Below, piece after piece: positions 47,231 through 59,122 of a DNA stretch of 64,000 nt. The stretch is from Tanytarsus gracilentus (taxonomy: Eukaryota > Arthropoda > Insecta > Diptera > Chironomidae), in assembly GCA_038502055.1 (NCBI GenBank), contig JAXRKN010000045.1, forward strand, positions 952,501 through 1,016,500. Reading direction: 5' to 3'. Positions within the stretch are counted from its first letter, which is position 1, and each line of letters opens with the position of its first letter. A model generated the notes under the pieces. That model worked only from the letters and a program-made list of their open reading frames with translations, was not told where the DNA came from and did no database searches. A program made the position numbers and the translations under genes.

Positions 47231-48944
47231 TACCCTCGTAGAACAATGAGTTCAAATTGAGCTCAAACATTGAACTATTTAGTTCAAATGAACTAAATTA
47301 GTTCGAATTGAATTCAATTCGAACTCAAATGTTGAACTCAGCCAATTTAGTTCAACATTTGAGTTCGAATTGAATTCAATTTGAACTCAATTGTTGAACT
47401 AAATTTCCATGTTGAACTCTAAGGCTGAGTTCAAGATTTGAGCAAGAATTTGAATTCAAGATTTGAACTAAATTTAAAGTTTTAGTTCAAAACTTGAACT
47501 CGAATTTAATTCAAGTCTTGAACTCAATTTGAATTCAAGTTTTGAACTAAAATTGGAGTATTTTGAATTAAATTTTATTTCAAATTTAATTCAAAACTTG
47601 AAGTCAATTTGAATTCAAAACTTGAACTAAATTGGGGTATTTTGAAATAAACTTGAACTCAAATTTATTTCAAAACTTGAACTCGATTTGAATTAAAGAC
47701 TTAGACAAAATTTTGGATTTTCAATATAAACTTTATTTCAAAAGTTGAACTCGATTTGAACTAAAGACTTAGACAAAATTTTGGGTTTTTAATATGAACT
47801 TTATTTAAAAACATGAGCTCGATTTGAATTAAAGACTTAAACGAAATTTTGGGTTTTTAATATGAACTTTATTTAAAAATTTGAGCTCGATTTGAATTAA
47901 GGACTTAGACGAAATTTTGTGTTGTTAATATAAACTTTATTTCAAATTTATTTCAAAACTTGAACTCGATTTGAATTGATTGAAGCCCTAAATTAAGATT
48001 TGTTCTTTGTTTAATGTTAAAATAAATATTGGAATATTTATCTGATCCATAGTTTAATTATTACAATAATTAGCAATTATAGCTACTATATATGTGTTTT
48101 TTGACCGAAACTGATGATTTCCGGATCATATTGCACTCAAACAAGCAAAGATATCGCTTATAGTTATAATCGTCACTTTTAATTAGAAATGGAAATGGTT
48201 GATTTATATTTAGTTTCTTCAATTTTAAAAATTTTAATGTATCCAAATGTAAACTTGCAAAAAACAATAGGAAAAAATATTTTTTCTTTAAAAAAATAAA
48301 TTAAAGAAAATTTTTGTTTATTAAAATTTAAATCAAAGGACAAAAAATATTTGAAATAGTTGGCAAATTGATATTAAAAATAAGAATGGTTTAAATATAG
48401 CTTTTAGCCAAAATGGATTTTAACATAAAGTTTCCTCGGTGGTCTCGTGGTTACGCGCGCGCTTAGCAAACAGGAGTCCTGAGTTCGAGTTCGAGTCGGC
48501 GCAGCAAAAAAGTAAGAAAAATTTTTAAGTACAAAACTAATAAAAATTCCAATTTCTCTTCACACAGCAAAAAAGAATAAGTGCGAGCAAAAAAAAAGTT
48601 AGTTAAATTAACTAAAGGAACACTTGGAAAGTGGAACAGTTCAAAAGTTGAATTCAAATTGAATTCAAAGGTTGAACTAAATTTTTTTTAATTTGAAAAT
48701 TTGAGGGCAATTCGAGTTCAAATTTCAGTTCGAATTGAATTCAATTTGAGTTCAAATTTCAGTTCGAATTGAATTCAAATCGAAAATCGAGTTCAAATTT
48801 AGTTCAAACGTATATGGGCGAGTTCAACCGTTTTCATACAAAAGCTTACCACGCGATTTGAACTGAACTGGATTTGAACTCAACATTTGAATTCAATTCG
48901 AACTCAAATAACACCCAAATTTGAACTCATGTTCTACCAGGGTA
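47231..48944. mobile_element. Foldback-like element with GAACT/AGTTC repeat arms
   Basis: Ends are inverted repeats of about 25 bp: TACCCTCGTAGAACA.TGAGT at 47231 matches the reverse complement of the end at 48920-48944 (GTTCTACCAGGGTA). They have one mismatch and one inserted base. TA at both edges may be a TA target duplication. Long arms (about 47240-48000 and 48640-48925) consist of degenerate units of GAACTCAAATTTGAATTC type, themselves internally palindromic. The centre (about 48000-48640) is unique and holds a tRNA-like segment. No transposase frame is present, so this is a non-autonomous element of about 1.7 kb. The superfamily is undecided. Confidence 0.75.
48434..48505 (+). repeat. 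tRNA-like (SINE head) sequence
   Basis: Contains a Pol III A-box-like TGGTCTCGTGG (48440-48450) and, 38 bases further, a B-box-like AGTTCGAGTC (48488-48497), with CTTAGCA resembling a tRNA anticodon loop between them. The ends do not pair into an acceptor stem and there are extra bases in the T arm, so it is not a functional tRNA. A-rich sequence follows. It is most likely a tRNA-derived SINE fragment or an internal Pol III promoter. Confidence 0.55.
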
Positions 48945-50987
48945 GTTTCACAAGAGGGATCTTAGCTATTTAAGTGTCATCCCATGCACTTCCTATGTAG
49001 TTTCACCACCTTATTAGGCCTCATAGGAAAGGCAGAGCAAGTTCTACCACATTTTCTGAATCTCGTTTACGTCAAGCGTTATTCATCAAAGGGCCTCCTT
49101 ACAATCTATGAACGCAAGCCGCTCCGGTAAGATTCCCACGAATCCACCTTATGACCAATCCACAGACCGAAATAAGTGAGTAGATGCTGAGAAATCAACT
49201 TTCGAGCGAAAAAAATCATCATACGACCTTTGCACAAACTTCGAGAGTTTCACACCGTTTGCACTATGAAACACACCCATGCCACTGACCCACTTGACCC
49301 ATGACACGATGACTCAGCTTTGTATTTTGATTATGATCTGATTTGATTTGTATTCTAGTAAGAACTCGTTGGATATCTCAATCCTAAATTTAATTTAGTA
49401 AATTAGCTTAAAAATTCTAAGCAAAACATGTAGGCTCCCATAATTATGGAATAAAGAAACTAATTTTGAGTAAACAAATTAAAATTTAATTTAAAAATGT
49501 CCTATATTATTATTTTCGATCAATTTTCAGCGGAGCGCAAGCCACTAAGTGCATACTTATATAATATTTTATAACTAAATTAAATGTAATGAAAATTATT
49601 TTAAAATTAAATGTCCTCGGCGAGCACATAAGGTCTATAGCAATTTTTTATATTTTTAGCTTAAATTTAACCGTCGATTTCCATTGCAATTGGATCAATG
49701 GTAAGATCTACAAAATTTACCTGCAAAAAAAGAACATAACATTTTTTCCGCATTTTTATTCAAATATTTTTCTTCATTTTGATTTTTTAGAATGATAATT
49801 CCAATAATCCATTTTTCATTTGAATACGTTCTTTACTTAAGCTTGAATATATTTCTTTCCGAGTAATTTTTAACATTCTATAACAATTTTATTATTAAAA
49901 TTGAAACTCAAGCATTTTGATTTGTAACTAACCATATTTTTTAAGATTTATCGAACAAATCAAATGTATAGCATGTAGTAAGTGAATATCAAGATCCATG
50001 ATGAGGCACAGCTTACAGTAATCATTTAAACTTCATCATTAAAACCGATAGACATGTAAAAATGGGATAGTTTTTAAATATTTTTAGACGAAATGCTTTA
50101 GAAATTATTTATTTTCCCACACTATAGTGAACTCCCACATATAGTCCAAAATTATAAAGATATTAAGATTTTTTTTAGTTAACAATTCAAACTTGGGTTA
50201 GTGTTTTCGTACAAAATAATAAAAAATTTAAGTTTTATGGCCGAAATAAATCAATTCATATTTTAAGAAAGTTAAGCAAAGTATAATTTCTGTTTAAAAT
50301 TATTGGTAAAATATATTTTGGCAAATTATTTGATTCATTTTGGTTAGATTAATATCAAAACGATAAGATATCTATTTGCGCTTAAAGTTATAGTATAGAG
50401 TTGCATTTTCTTTCTTGTATAACAATATCAGTTTTATCTTTATATTTAATTTTCTCTTTGGAATGGATGATTGAATATTGCAAGGAGTTAGTATAAGTGA
50501 GGAAGTACAAAGAAGACGATTTAACATAAAAAATCACCAGTAAAGAGAAATTTAAAAACTTCTACTACAATTAATTAATTACACCTAAATAAAAAAAAAC
50601 AGTTTTTATCTTGGTTAAATTCAGAAACTTAAATGCACAAATTTTTTTAACTTTGTTTAGGAAAATTTTAATTGATATTTGAGCTTGGTGAAATAAAAAA
50701 AGTTTTTGAAAACAAAATTTAGCATTTAGGTTTTAAATTTTTTAGTGTTGAACTTGAGTGATATAAAAAATTTAGCTGAATTTAACTTTCATTAGAATTT
50801 TACGAAAAAAATTCTTTTTAAATTTTTAAAATCACTCAAATCTAAGGCTTGCGTGAATATTTTATAAATATTTTAGACATCGAAATTTTGCAATAAAAAT
50901 AATAAAATAGTCTAAGCAGGAGTTAGACTTAAATTGAATGTTCAACGACATTTATTAGGGTCACAATATTTTGCAAAAATTTCAGCC
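48945..50987. other. Repeat-like GC-richer segment then AT-rich intergenic
   Basis: 48945-49340 is clearly less AT-rich than its flanks, has no open frame and contains phrases such as GTTTCACCACC and CACTTGACCCATGACACG. It resembles a transposon remnant but lacks diagnostic ends. From 49340 to 50987 the sequence is AT-rich, with the UBE2O 3' flank at its right end. Confidence 0.4.
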
Positions 50988-53900
50988 TTACTGTTTAATT
51001 TTAATATCTCGAAGCCTCTTTTGAAACACTTCTAAAACTGACACAAGCGTCAAGCAAAATCCTTTTGAAGCGGGAATCAAAGGAAAATCTGGATTATTAA
51101 AACCTGTAAATATTAAAAGTAATTTTATAATTCTAAAAATAATCTTAAATAATCTTTTTGTAATTTTAATGAAAAGTACCTTCATTGCTTTCTCCAATTG
51201 CACCTGCAGAACCACCCTGATCGTTGTCACTCAATCTCATCCAAGATTTAATGCGGTCATAAAATTTATCACCATTTCGACTAAAATGATTGTGAATTGT
51301 ATCTGCAAATACTTCAGGAGGAGCACAAATTAATTTTGTCATTGATTGGACGAGTTTAAGGACAACCATTTCGTTGTACATTCTCGAATTTTCTTTTCCT
51401 TGTTGTGTGCCTAAAAAAATTAAATTAAATTTTTTATCAATGGATTTAAAAAAGTTGTTACCTCTTTGTTTTTCGTATCCAGCCTCATTGTAGTAAGGTT
51501 CATCAACAAGAATCAATCCTTGAATCGAGACGATGACTTGAAGTAAGGTACTGCTGTTTGGACACCATACTTCAGTCCCACGACCTGACCACGTACCGAG
51601 TAGTGAAACGCAAACTTTTCCATCCTCATATAAATTTGGATTTAAGCGATCTTGACAGTAGCTAATATAATGGCACAATGGAGGTGTCTTTGGATAATCG
51701 TGACCGAGTTGTATGTCAAAGACAAAGAGACCATCTTCGTATGGTGTTTTCTCGGGACCTCTAATAAGGACGGAAAGAAGATCAATGCGATCCTCAAATG
51801 TTTTCACCCAAACACCAGCGGGTAATGAATTTTTGAGCAACTTGTGTTCTTTTTGAACGGCTTTATAAAAGCTATGAGGATTCGATGGATGAAATACAGT
51901 GAGATGAAATTTATGTGTGCTTGGAACACTATCAATAACTTGAAAATTCTCACAAATAAACACTGTTGTAATTTCAGGTTCAACTTTTTCAACTAATCCA
52001 TCAGTAATGTCAAAGCATTTAACTTCGTCGGGTGATGATGGCAAATCTTCTTCCTCAAATTCACTATCGATTTTTGCAATAGCTTTAGAATCCATTTCAA
52101 GCTCTACGATTTCTTTGAAAGTATCCGTTGGACAATAACGATTATTAATTTCCTGTAAGGCTTTAACAAGCTGAATTTTAATCAACGAGCATAGCTTTGC
52201 GCAAACTGTTATGACAAAACTTCCTGAATTTGAATCAGACGTTTCAATTATATGTCGGGTGTTTTCAGTTGAACCATTATCAAGGGTTATTAAAATACCC
52301 GAGTCGGTGCTAATTTTCTCATCACTGCAACTTGCACTATTTCTCTTTGGTGAAGGCGTTTTATAAGCTTGCGAAGATGGAGAGGAACATGCTGAATGTT
52401 TAAGATTATCGTCGGTAATACTTGAAATATCAGATGAGGTTGAATGACACTTTCCTTGCTGTTTCCACGTCTCTGAAGCAACCACAAGTAGATTTTGTTT
52501 TTTTGTTGGCGACTCTTGACTTATTTGACGTGATGTTGATGAAGAATGAAAGCATGACTTTGTGCTCTCAAAACTACAATAGCTGCTATTATCTTCATGA
52601 CTATTTGAGTTCGATGATGATGATTTTGTTGCTTCGAGTAGTGAAATTTTCTTTGTTAAGGGCTTCGATGATGTTTCAGCGATGGCCGCAACAGGTTGTT
52701 CATTGAAAAGTCGATTTTTTTTCTCAGCAACTCTTTCGGCAGTTGTTTGTCCTCCACTTTTTCGAACTCGCTCAACTAATCCCATGAAATTTGACTCATG
52801 AAAGAAGGCCGTGTTCATAAGACGATCAAGATATCGACATTTCTTATAAACTCTTAATAATTTTTTCATAACCTCTTGAGACTGTAAGTTTGGATTGATA
52901 ATGAAAAGTTCTTCGAGTCTCGCCATTGCTTTTCTGGCACGTTCTAAATTTGTAGTTAAATGTTGTTGATGTGGCATGCCTCCAGGTTCACTAAACTCAT
53001 CTTCTGTCTGCCAACTTTCATCTTCTGAGTCACCTGAATTTCCCCAAAAATTATTTTCAGAGTCATATTGACCGACTTCGAAGAGATCTTGTGGCCAGCA
53101 CATGGTAATTGTTCCATCGACCCACCAAACTTTAACTCGTCCTTCTGGATAATTGTCAACAACTTGACCGGCAGTTGCACATTGTTCGGTTGGAAAATTA
53201 GCAACTCGTATGACTATTGTGCCTGGTCGATATTGAAAGTCGGGATGATCTTTGAGATCATAAACGCTAACTTCAGATTCACCTTTATAGAGTGGCATTG
53301 GCTCTTCAATATTTGTATAAGTGCTAAACCACTTAACTTGTGCCAATCTTCCATGATGATCTACTTTTTGAATCACTCCATAGTCACGATAGGATGGATT
53401 TAAATTTGCAGAATCGTTGGCAGCAAGCACAAAATCAGCGGGGAAAAATTCATGATCATCTAAGTGGTGAATAGGGCACAAATCTGTTGAAGGAATATTC
53501 TTTTCAATTGTTCCGTCTTGCCACACAACAGTGGCCCAACTGTACACCACTAATACTTCGGTCACAACCTTTTCACCCACTTGTGGAATTTGCCTTTCCT
53601 TTGAATCACGTTGACGATGTTTTTTAAGCTTGCGTATTTTGTGCGAAAGAAGTGGGGATTTCTTGGGTGATCCTTTCGGGGTGGGATTGCTTGAGCATGA
53701 GGATGCAGTAGTTCCACTGTCCGACAGTACATCCTCGTCATCTTCTTCAGTTTGCCATTCATCACTCTCTAGAAATTTGGTTGATGCAGGACAGAGTTTT
53801 GTACGATCACATTCAAATTTTCCAATCGTTTTCTTTAATGATTCATCATCAAGTTTTTCACATTCTGTGAGTTTTATTTTTTCACTATCATATGGATCGA

Positions 53901-55284
53901 TTGTGCTTTCATTTTGTTGCTTATTAACTCCTAAATATAGATTAGTTCTACTACTTAAAATTCGAAATTTATTGCCTGAAAAATAAATAAAGTTAATTTA
54001 TATTTGAAATGATTTGGAGCTTCACTTACTTTGCTCTTTTTTCCATTGTGATTTTCTAACTATTATATCGCTTTCACTAATGTTAAGATAATTTTTATCG
54101 TTGATTTGTAACATGCAGCTTTCAAATAAATTAAGTCTTTTCATTTTCTTCAGATCTTCACCGGTAATGTAACTCTTAGGGATGCCGGAATCGTGATTAT
54201 CTTCAGAGTTTTCTTCACACGACGCCTTACATTGCCAGTGAACATAAACGCCATCCACTTCAACTGCCTGTACTATAAATTTCCTATCCGCTTTATGTTT
54301 ACGACTTGTTCTCATTTCGGGAGTTTGAAAAATCCATTTTGCATTATCTAATTCGTTAACTGGGCCAACAAGAGTTTGTCCAACAAAAAATAAATTACTT
54401 GAGAATAAAGATTTGTTATTTTTATCCTTGAGTGGAAAATATTCTATATCGGGTCGAATTTCGAGGATTGAACCGCATGTGGACCTAAAAGAAATAATAT
54501 TAAACTTTTTTAAATTATTTTTTCATCCCTCACCTTAATGTTAACTTTTCGTCAATATTTTTGGTACTTCCGACCCATGAATCCAAGCACACGGCATTAT
54601 CACGAGGCATTGAAACGAGTGGCACGAGTCGTTCCGATGCAATATCTTTAACGATATATCGAGAATTTCCAATAATTTTTAAATCGGCTTTAACGTGAAT
54701 TTCTCTGCAGTAACCACGCTGTGTGTCGCCATCCGTCAGTCTTCGAACGACATCGCCTGGCATTAATGTTCTATCAGCCAATCCAACCTATAAAAAAATC
54801 ATAATGGTTTGTTATATAATGAGGAAATAAGGGATGAAGCCTTTTCTCACATTTCGTTCTAAAACGATCTCATCTTTGCCTTCGGGATACCACACGACCT
54901 ATTTTGATGGGAAATATTGAAATTTTACGTTTGTCGATAAAAATTTTGCTCATTGAAAAATCACCTAGGATGCATGAAAAATTATATGATAAAAATGACC
55001 TACCCTTAGCTCTCCTTTGCGTAGAAATTTATCTGTTTCCGTGTGGTTTTCGTATTCACCATCGCTGGGTACCTGATTAAATGACATAAAATTATCATAT
55101 TAGAACTTAGCTTTATCAATAACGAAAAACTTTTTCGTTAGTTCACATGAAAATTGATTATTCTCGAATTGAAAGGGTGGAAAATTTCATGAAAACTTAC
55201 CTCATTCTCAACAACCAAGCCAAATTTGACGATTCCCTTTTTATCAATTGTATAAACTTGATCTTCATAAAAGTACTGACTCAT
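50988..55284 (-). CDS. Ube2o: UBE2O-type hybrid E2/E3 ubiquitin-conjugating enzyme
   Basis: Large E2 that also selects its own substrates, known for clearing orphan ribosomal and other basic proteins. Exons 55284-55201, 55072-55004, 54898-54851, 54787-54534, 54484-54030, 53975-51462, 51410-51180 and 51103-50988 give 1256 aa; phases agree. SH3-like repeated CR modules cover the N-terminal half (GDVVRRLTDGDTQRGYCREI; VVYSWATVVWQDGTIEKNIP; VKVWWVDGTITMCWP). An acidic and Ser-rich linker and a predicted coiled segment follow. The C-terminal UBC domain has CQDRLNPNLYEDGKVCVSLL with catalytic Cys about 1092, then GTWSGRGTEVW. It ends with a short LPASKG-like tail segment (FPLIPASKGFCLTLVSVL). The intron at 51411-51461 is 51 bp, in frame and stop-free, and could be read through. 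It corresponds to Drosophila CG10254. Confidence 0.95.
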
Positions 55285-57292
55285 TTGCAAGCAATTATTT
55301 CGAGTTATTAAAAATTAATTTTTTCAGTGTAAGAAAGAAAATTATTTTTCGTGTTAGTTCATGCTAAAGATGCTTGCTAAACTTTTGTCAACAAATGTGT
55401 GAAAGTTAGAATACAGAAAAAGAAAACTTTTTAAGGGATGAAACGATTGAGAGATTTTTAAGAATTGTCATGCTAAAGAGTAAGATGGAGTTCAAAAAGT
55501 ATGTAATATAATGCTGGAATTCAAACTTATTAATTTTCGAAAATTATTCAATTTTTTAAAAGGACTTAAAAAAGATTTTTATGTAAAAAATGTTTTTTTG
55601 TTGAAATAATATCCTTATTTTAGCACTAAAATTATTTGAAATATTTTTGGTCGTTATGAATGTTCTTCGTTGTCGGCGTTATGAAATAAACTATTTCCAG
55701 TCTACTTCTGCTTTGATCTATAAATATTATTTATGATAAAAAAATTATATTTTTAAAATACTATTCAAATAATTTTGATACAATTTTAGAAAGAAAATTA
55801 TCTCCATATCTTATTACGGTTCCTCAAAAAATCTGCAAATTAAAATGCAACTCATCGGATTTTATTTAAAATGAAAACGAGCTGTATTTAGCATATTAAA
55901 ATCATTGAATTGATCTTTATTTCCTACAGTTAAGGAAGCTGATCTAAAAATTATTTGCTCGATAAAATTAATAGAAATTGGTATCAACATCATCGTTGCG
56001 ATTCGATATCTCATAAATCCATTGATTTACTTGCGCGAAAGATATTTGCGGTAAAAGTTGCAAAACCTTTCCGGAATATTAAATTTGATTAAGAATTTCT
56101 AATGGATGAATTTGATAAATTTACCGAAGACTCGAGAGAGTCTTTTAAGTTATCTGTGATTTGATTTTCAATTTGTGCTACTGCTGTATGTGCTTTGGTA
56201 AGGAATTGATATATTTTCCCTCGAATTTTGCAAGTTCAACCGAATGCGGAGTCTTTTGGGGATGGGAGAAAGTATTTTAGAGAGACATAAAGAAAATCTT
56301 CTCCATAAATGCTTTTTATTTCCTTTCGAATTGATAATCTTTCTATTGATGGAACATCGTTGATCTGAAGAGAGAGAGAAAATAAAATGAAAAATTGATG
56401 ATAATAGATGGGGTCGTTTATGTCGTAAATTACCTTCATGACCGCACTTCTTCTTCGCCTTGTAAATTTATATTTATCACCCTGTCCCGCATTTATTTTT
56501 CTTTCTGAAAATTATTTTCCTCTCTCATCACGTCTCAATTTTCAATTTTCATTTCCCAAAAAGATACGACTTTCGGTATAATTAATAAATTAAGGAGTCG
56601 TTGAGGAAATGAGCGTTAATTTCACATCACGACAACATAATCAACTCTAATCAGTTATGTAAACATCTTTCAAATACACACCACACACTAATTTCCTATC
56701 ATTAACATGAGGGTTCGTAAATCATAGTTCTGAGATATTTCGACAAGTATAAATTTTATTGGTCAATTTAAAATTAATCATAAGAAATAATTTTTAGAAT
56801 TTAAATTTGTTTTAATTTAAATTTTAAAGTTGTAACAAGTTTTTGTTTAGTTAGCAAACAAAACTCCCCATTTTTTTATCCTCAACCCCATCTTATTTAT
56901 GATGCAGCTTTTGACGCTAATTATTCATGCAAAACGTTTCAACGTTAAGTCCTTTATAAACTTAATGATTCAAAATAGCTTCAGATAAACAAAATACGGC
57001 AAAGAGCTTTTGTATGCTTAATTTGCGAAAGAATATTTGCATTGCAATGAAATTTATTCGTTCTGCATGTATGAGTAATAAAGAATTATTTTTTTTATGT
57101 AGTTTTACAAATGCAAAAGTTAATTTAATGCTTCGTGCACTCGACATTTACACTCAGTTATCACTTAAAGCTATGCTTTCATTTGTTGGGGATTATTAGT
57201 GGTTGAACAATATGGGGAGAAGATAATTAATATCTTCCATGTTTATTAGCAAGGGATGGAAAGTTTTTTTAACACTTAGATAAAAAACTGAA
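55285..57292. other. Non-coding stretch upstream of UBE2O
   Basis: The UBE2O promoter must lie at its left edge. The rest is AT-rich without exons I can support. Confidence 0.5.
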
Positions 57293-58150
57293 AACAAGAT
57301 GGGTCTGCAAACGGCGTTGCCATTTCCAATAGCTCCGCTGTCTTAGATTAGTACCCCATAGTTCTGAAAAATGGACTTTAGTGGCACTCCTGGCCGACCA
57401 TGATGGATATTCCTCAAAAATCTTCAATGTCAATCGATTGAATAATCCATATCTAAAATGATAGTGGCTCCTGGCCGTCCATGATGACATCTTAAAAATC
57501 TAATAATATTTATAATTAAGTTAAGTACCATGCTATAGTTCTGAAAAATGGACATTAGTGGGTCCTGGCGTCTGAGACATTCTCAAAAATCTTAATAATC
57601 TTGATAAATGAGTAAGAATACATGAAGCCATAGTCTAAAATGACATTAGTGGCACTCCTGGCCTCCATGTGGACATTCTTAAAAATCTTAATCAATCGAT
57701 TCCTGATGCAATTACGAGTTTAACGATACCCATGAAGCCATATAAGAGAAAATTTGTATGAAAAAGGACATTTTTGCACTCAGGGACGGTCCTTGGAGGG
57801 TCGTACCTCAAAACAAAATACTTCTTGCACAACTAGAGCCAAAACCCGATCTTTAGCCACAAACCCGAGTCAAATCCGACCAGCCGTTCTTGAGATATGG
57901 CGTTCACTAAGATCGTGAGAAAGTAAGAAAGTGAGAAAGTGAGAAAGTAAGAAAGTAAGATGACTTAAATGGCTCTAACTCCTCGTAGGATCAACCGATT
58001 TCAAAGCTGTTTTCGCTAGTTTGTAGGGTTTGACTAGGCCTATCATTTGAGTATATGTTTTGATATTGCACAATGTAATGTCTTGGCACTAGGGGTCGAA
58101 AACAGGTTTTGGAAAAATCCAAAATTAATATATAGCGGAGCTATAATAAA
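57293..58150 (+). mobile_element. Helentron/DINE-like non-autonomous element, copy A
   Basis: Layout: a head block (AACAAGATGGGTCTGCAAAC through AATAGCTCCGCTGTC), degenerate 120-bp minisatellite units (57355-57740), then a tail block of about 400 bp (GACGGTCCTTGGAGGGTCGTA, CCGACCAGCCGTTCTTGAGA) ending ATATATAGCGGAGCTATAATAA. Head AATAGCTCCGCT and tail AGCGGAGCTAT form short subterminal inverted repeats. Head, tandem repeats, then tail is the plan of DINE-1/Helentron-associated elements. There are no coding sequences. The minisatellite in this copy is eroded by deletions. Confidence 0.65.
57916..57959 (+). repeat. 8-bp microsatellite (RAGAAAGT)n, copy A
   Basis: About five and a half tandem units of GAGAAAGT or AAGAAAGT within the tail block. 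The equivalent array in copy B at 58890-58933 has the same unit count but mostly AAGAAAGT units. Confidence 0.9.
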
Positions 58151-58231
58151 TATTAAACTTTCAAAAAAAACAAGATGGGTCTGCAAACGGCGTTGCCATT
58201 TCCAATAGCTCCGCTGTCTTAGATTAGTACC

Positions 58232-58711
58232 CCATAGTTCTGTAAAATGGACATTAGTGGCACTCCTGGCCGACCATGATGGACATTCCTCAAAAATCGT
58301 CAATGTCAATCGATTCCTGATGCAATGACGAGTTCAACGACATACATGAAGCCATAGTTCTGAAAAATGGACATTAGTGGCACTCCTGGCCGACCATGAT
58401 GGACATTCCTCAAAAATCGTCAATGTCAATCGATTCCTGATGCAATGACGAGTTCAACGACATACATGAAGCCATAGTTCTGAAAAATGTACATTAGTGG
58501 CACTCCTGGCCGGCCGTGATGGACATTCCTCTAAAATCGTCAATGTCAATCGATTCCTGATGCAATTACGAGTTCAACGATACCCATGAAGCCATAGTTC
58601 TGAAAAATGGACATTAGTGGCACTCCAGGCCGGCCATGATGGACATTCCTCAAAAATCGTCAATGTCAATCGATTCCTGATGCAATTACGAGTTCAACAA
58701 TACCCATGAAG
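58232..58711 (+). repeat. 120-bp minisatellite, four units
   Basis: Units start at CCATAGTTCTG at 58232, 58352, 58472 and 58592, exactly 120 bp apart. A fifth truncated unit at 58712 runs into the tail block. Each contains ATGGACATTAGTGGCACTCC, then GATGGACATTCCTC and CAATCGATTCCTGATGCAAT. Units differ by a few substitutions. Confidence 0.95.
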
Positions 58712-58889
58712 CCATATAAGAGAAAATTTGTATGAAAAAGGACATTTTTGCACCCACGGACGGTCCTTGGAGGGTCGTACTTCAAAACTAAATACTTCTT
58801 GCACAACTAGAGCCAAAACCCGATCTTTAGCCACAAACCCGAGTCAAATCCGACCAGCCGTTCTTGAGATATGGCGTTCACTAAGATCG

Positions 58890-58933
58890 TGAGAAAGTAA
58901 GAAAGTAAGAAAGTAAGAAAGTAAGAAAGTAAG
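58890..58933 (+). repeat. 8-bp microsatellite (AAGAAAGT)n, copy B
   Basis: Tandem AAGAAAGT units in the tail block of element copy B, aligned with the array of copy A. Confidence 0.9.
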
Positions 58934-59122
58934 ATGACTTAAATGGCTCTAACTCCTCGTAGGAGCAACCGATTTTAAATCTGTTTTCGCCAGTTTGTAG
59001 GGTTTGGCTAGGCCTATCATTTGAGTTTATGTTTTGGTATTGCACAATGTAATGTCTTGGCACTAGGGGCCAAAAACTGGTTTTGGAGAAATCCAAAATT
59101 AATATATAGCGGAGCTATAATA

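Larger units (their letters stand above)
58166..59122 (+). mobile_element. Helentron/DINE-like non-autonomous element, copy B
   Basis: Second copy in the same orientation, about 15 bp after copy A. It has the same head, four well-kept 120-bp units (58232-58711), the same tail with octamer microsatellite, and the same terminal AGCGGAGCTATAATAA. Head-to-tail tandem placement is frequent for rolling-circle elements. No Rep/Helicase frame is present. Confidence 0.65.

Noticed and set aside
48434..48505. Functional tRNA gene
   Set aside because: The ends do not form an acceptor stem and the T-arm region carries extra bases; only the A- and B-box-like motifs remain.
47231..48944. piggyBac origin of the foldback-like element (CCC..GGG ends)
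   Set aside because: The flanks are not TTAA; only TA is shared, and the ends do not match known piggyBac termini beyond CCCT.
58232..58711. CRISPR-like array
   Set aside because: The 120-bp units are contiguous without variable spacers and lie inside a eukaryotic mobile element.
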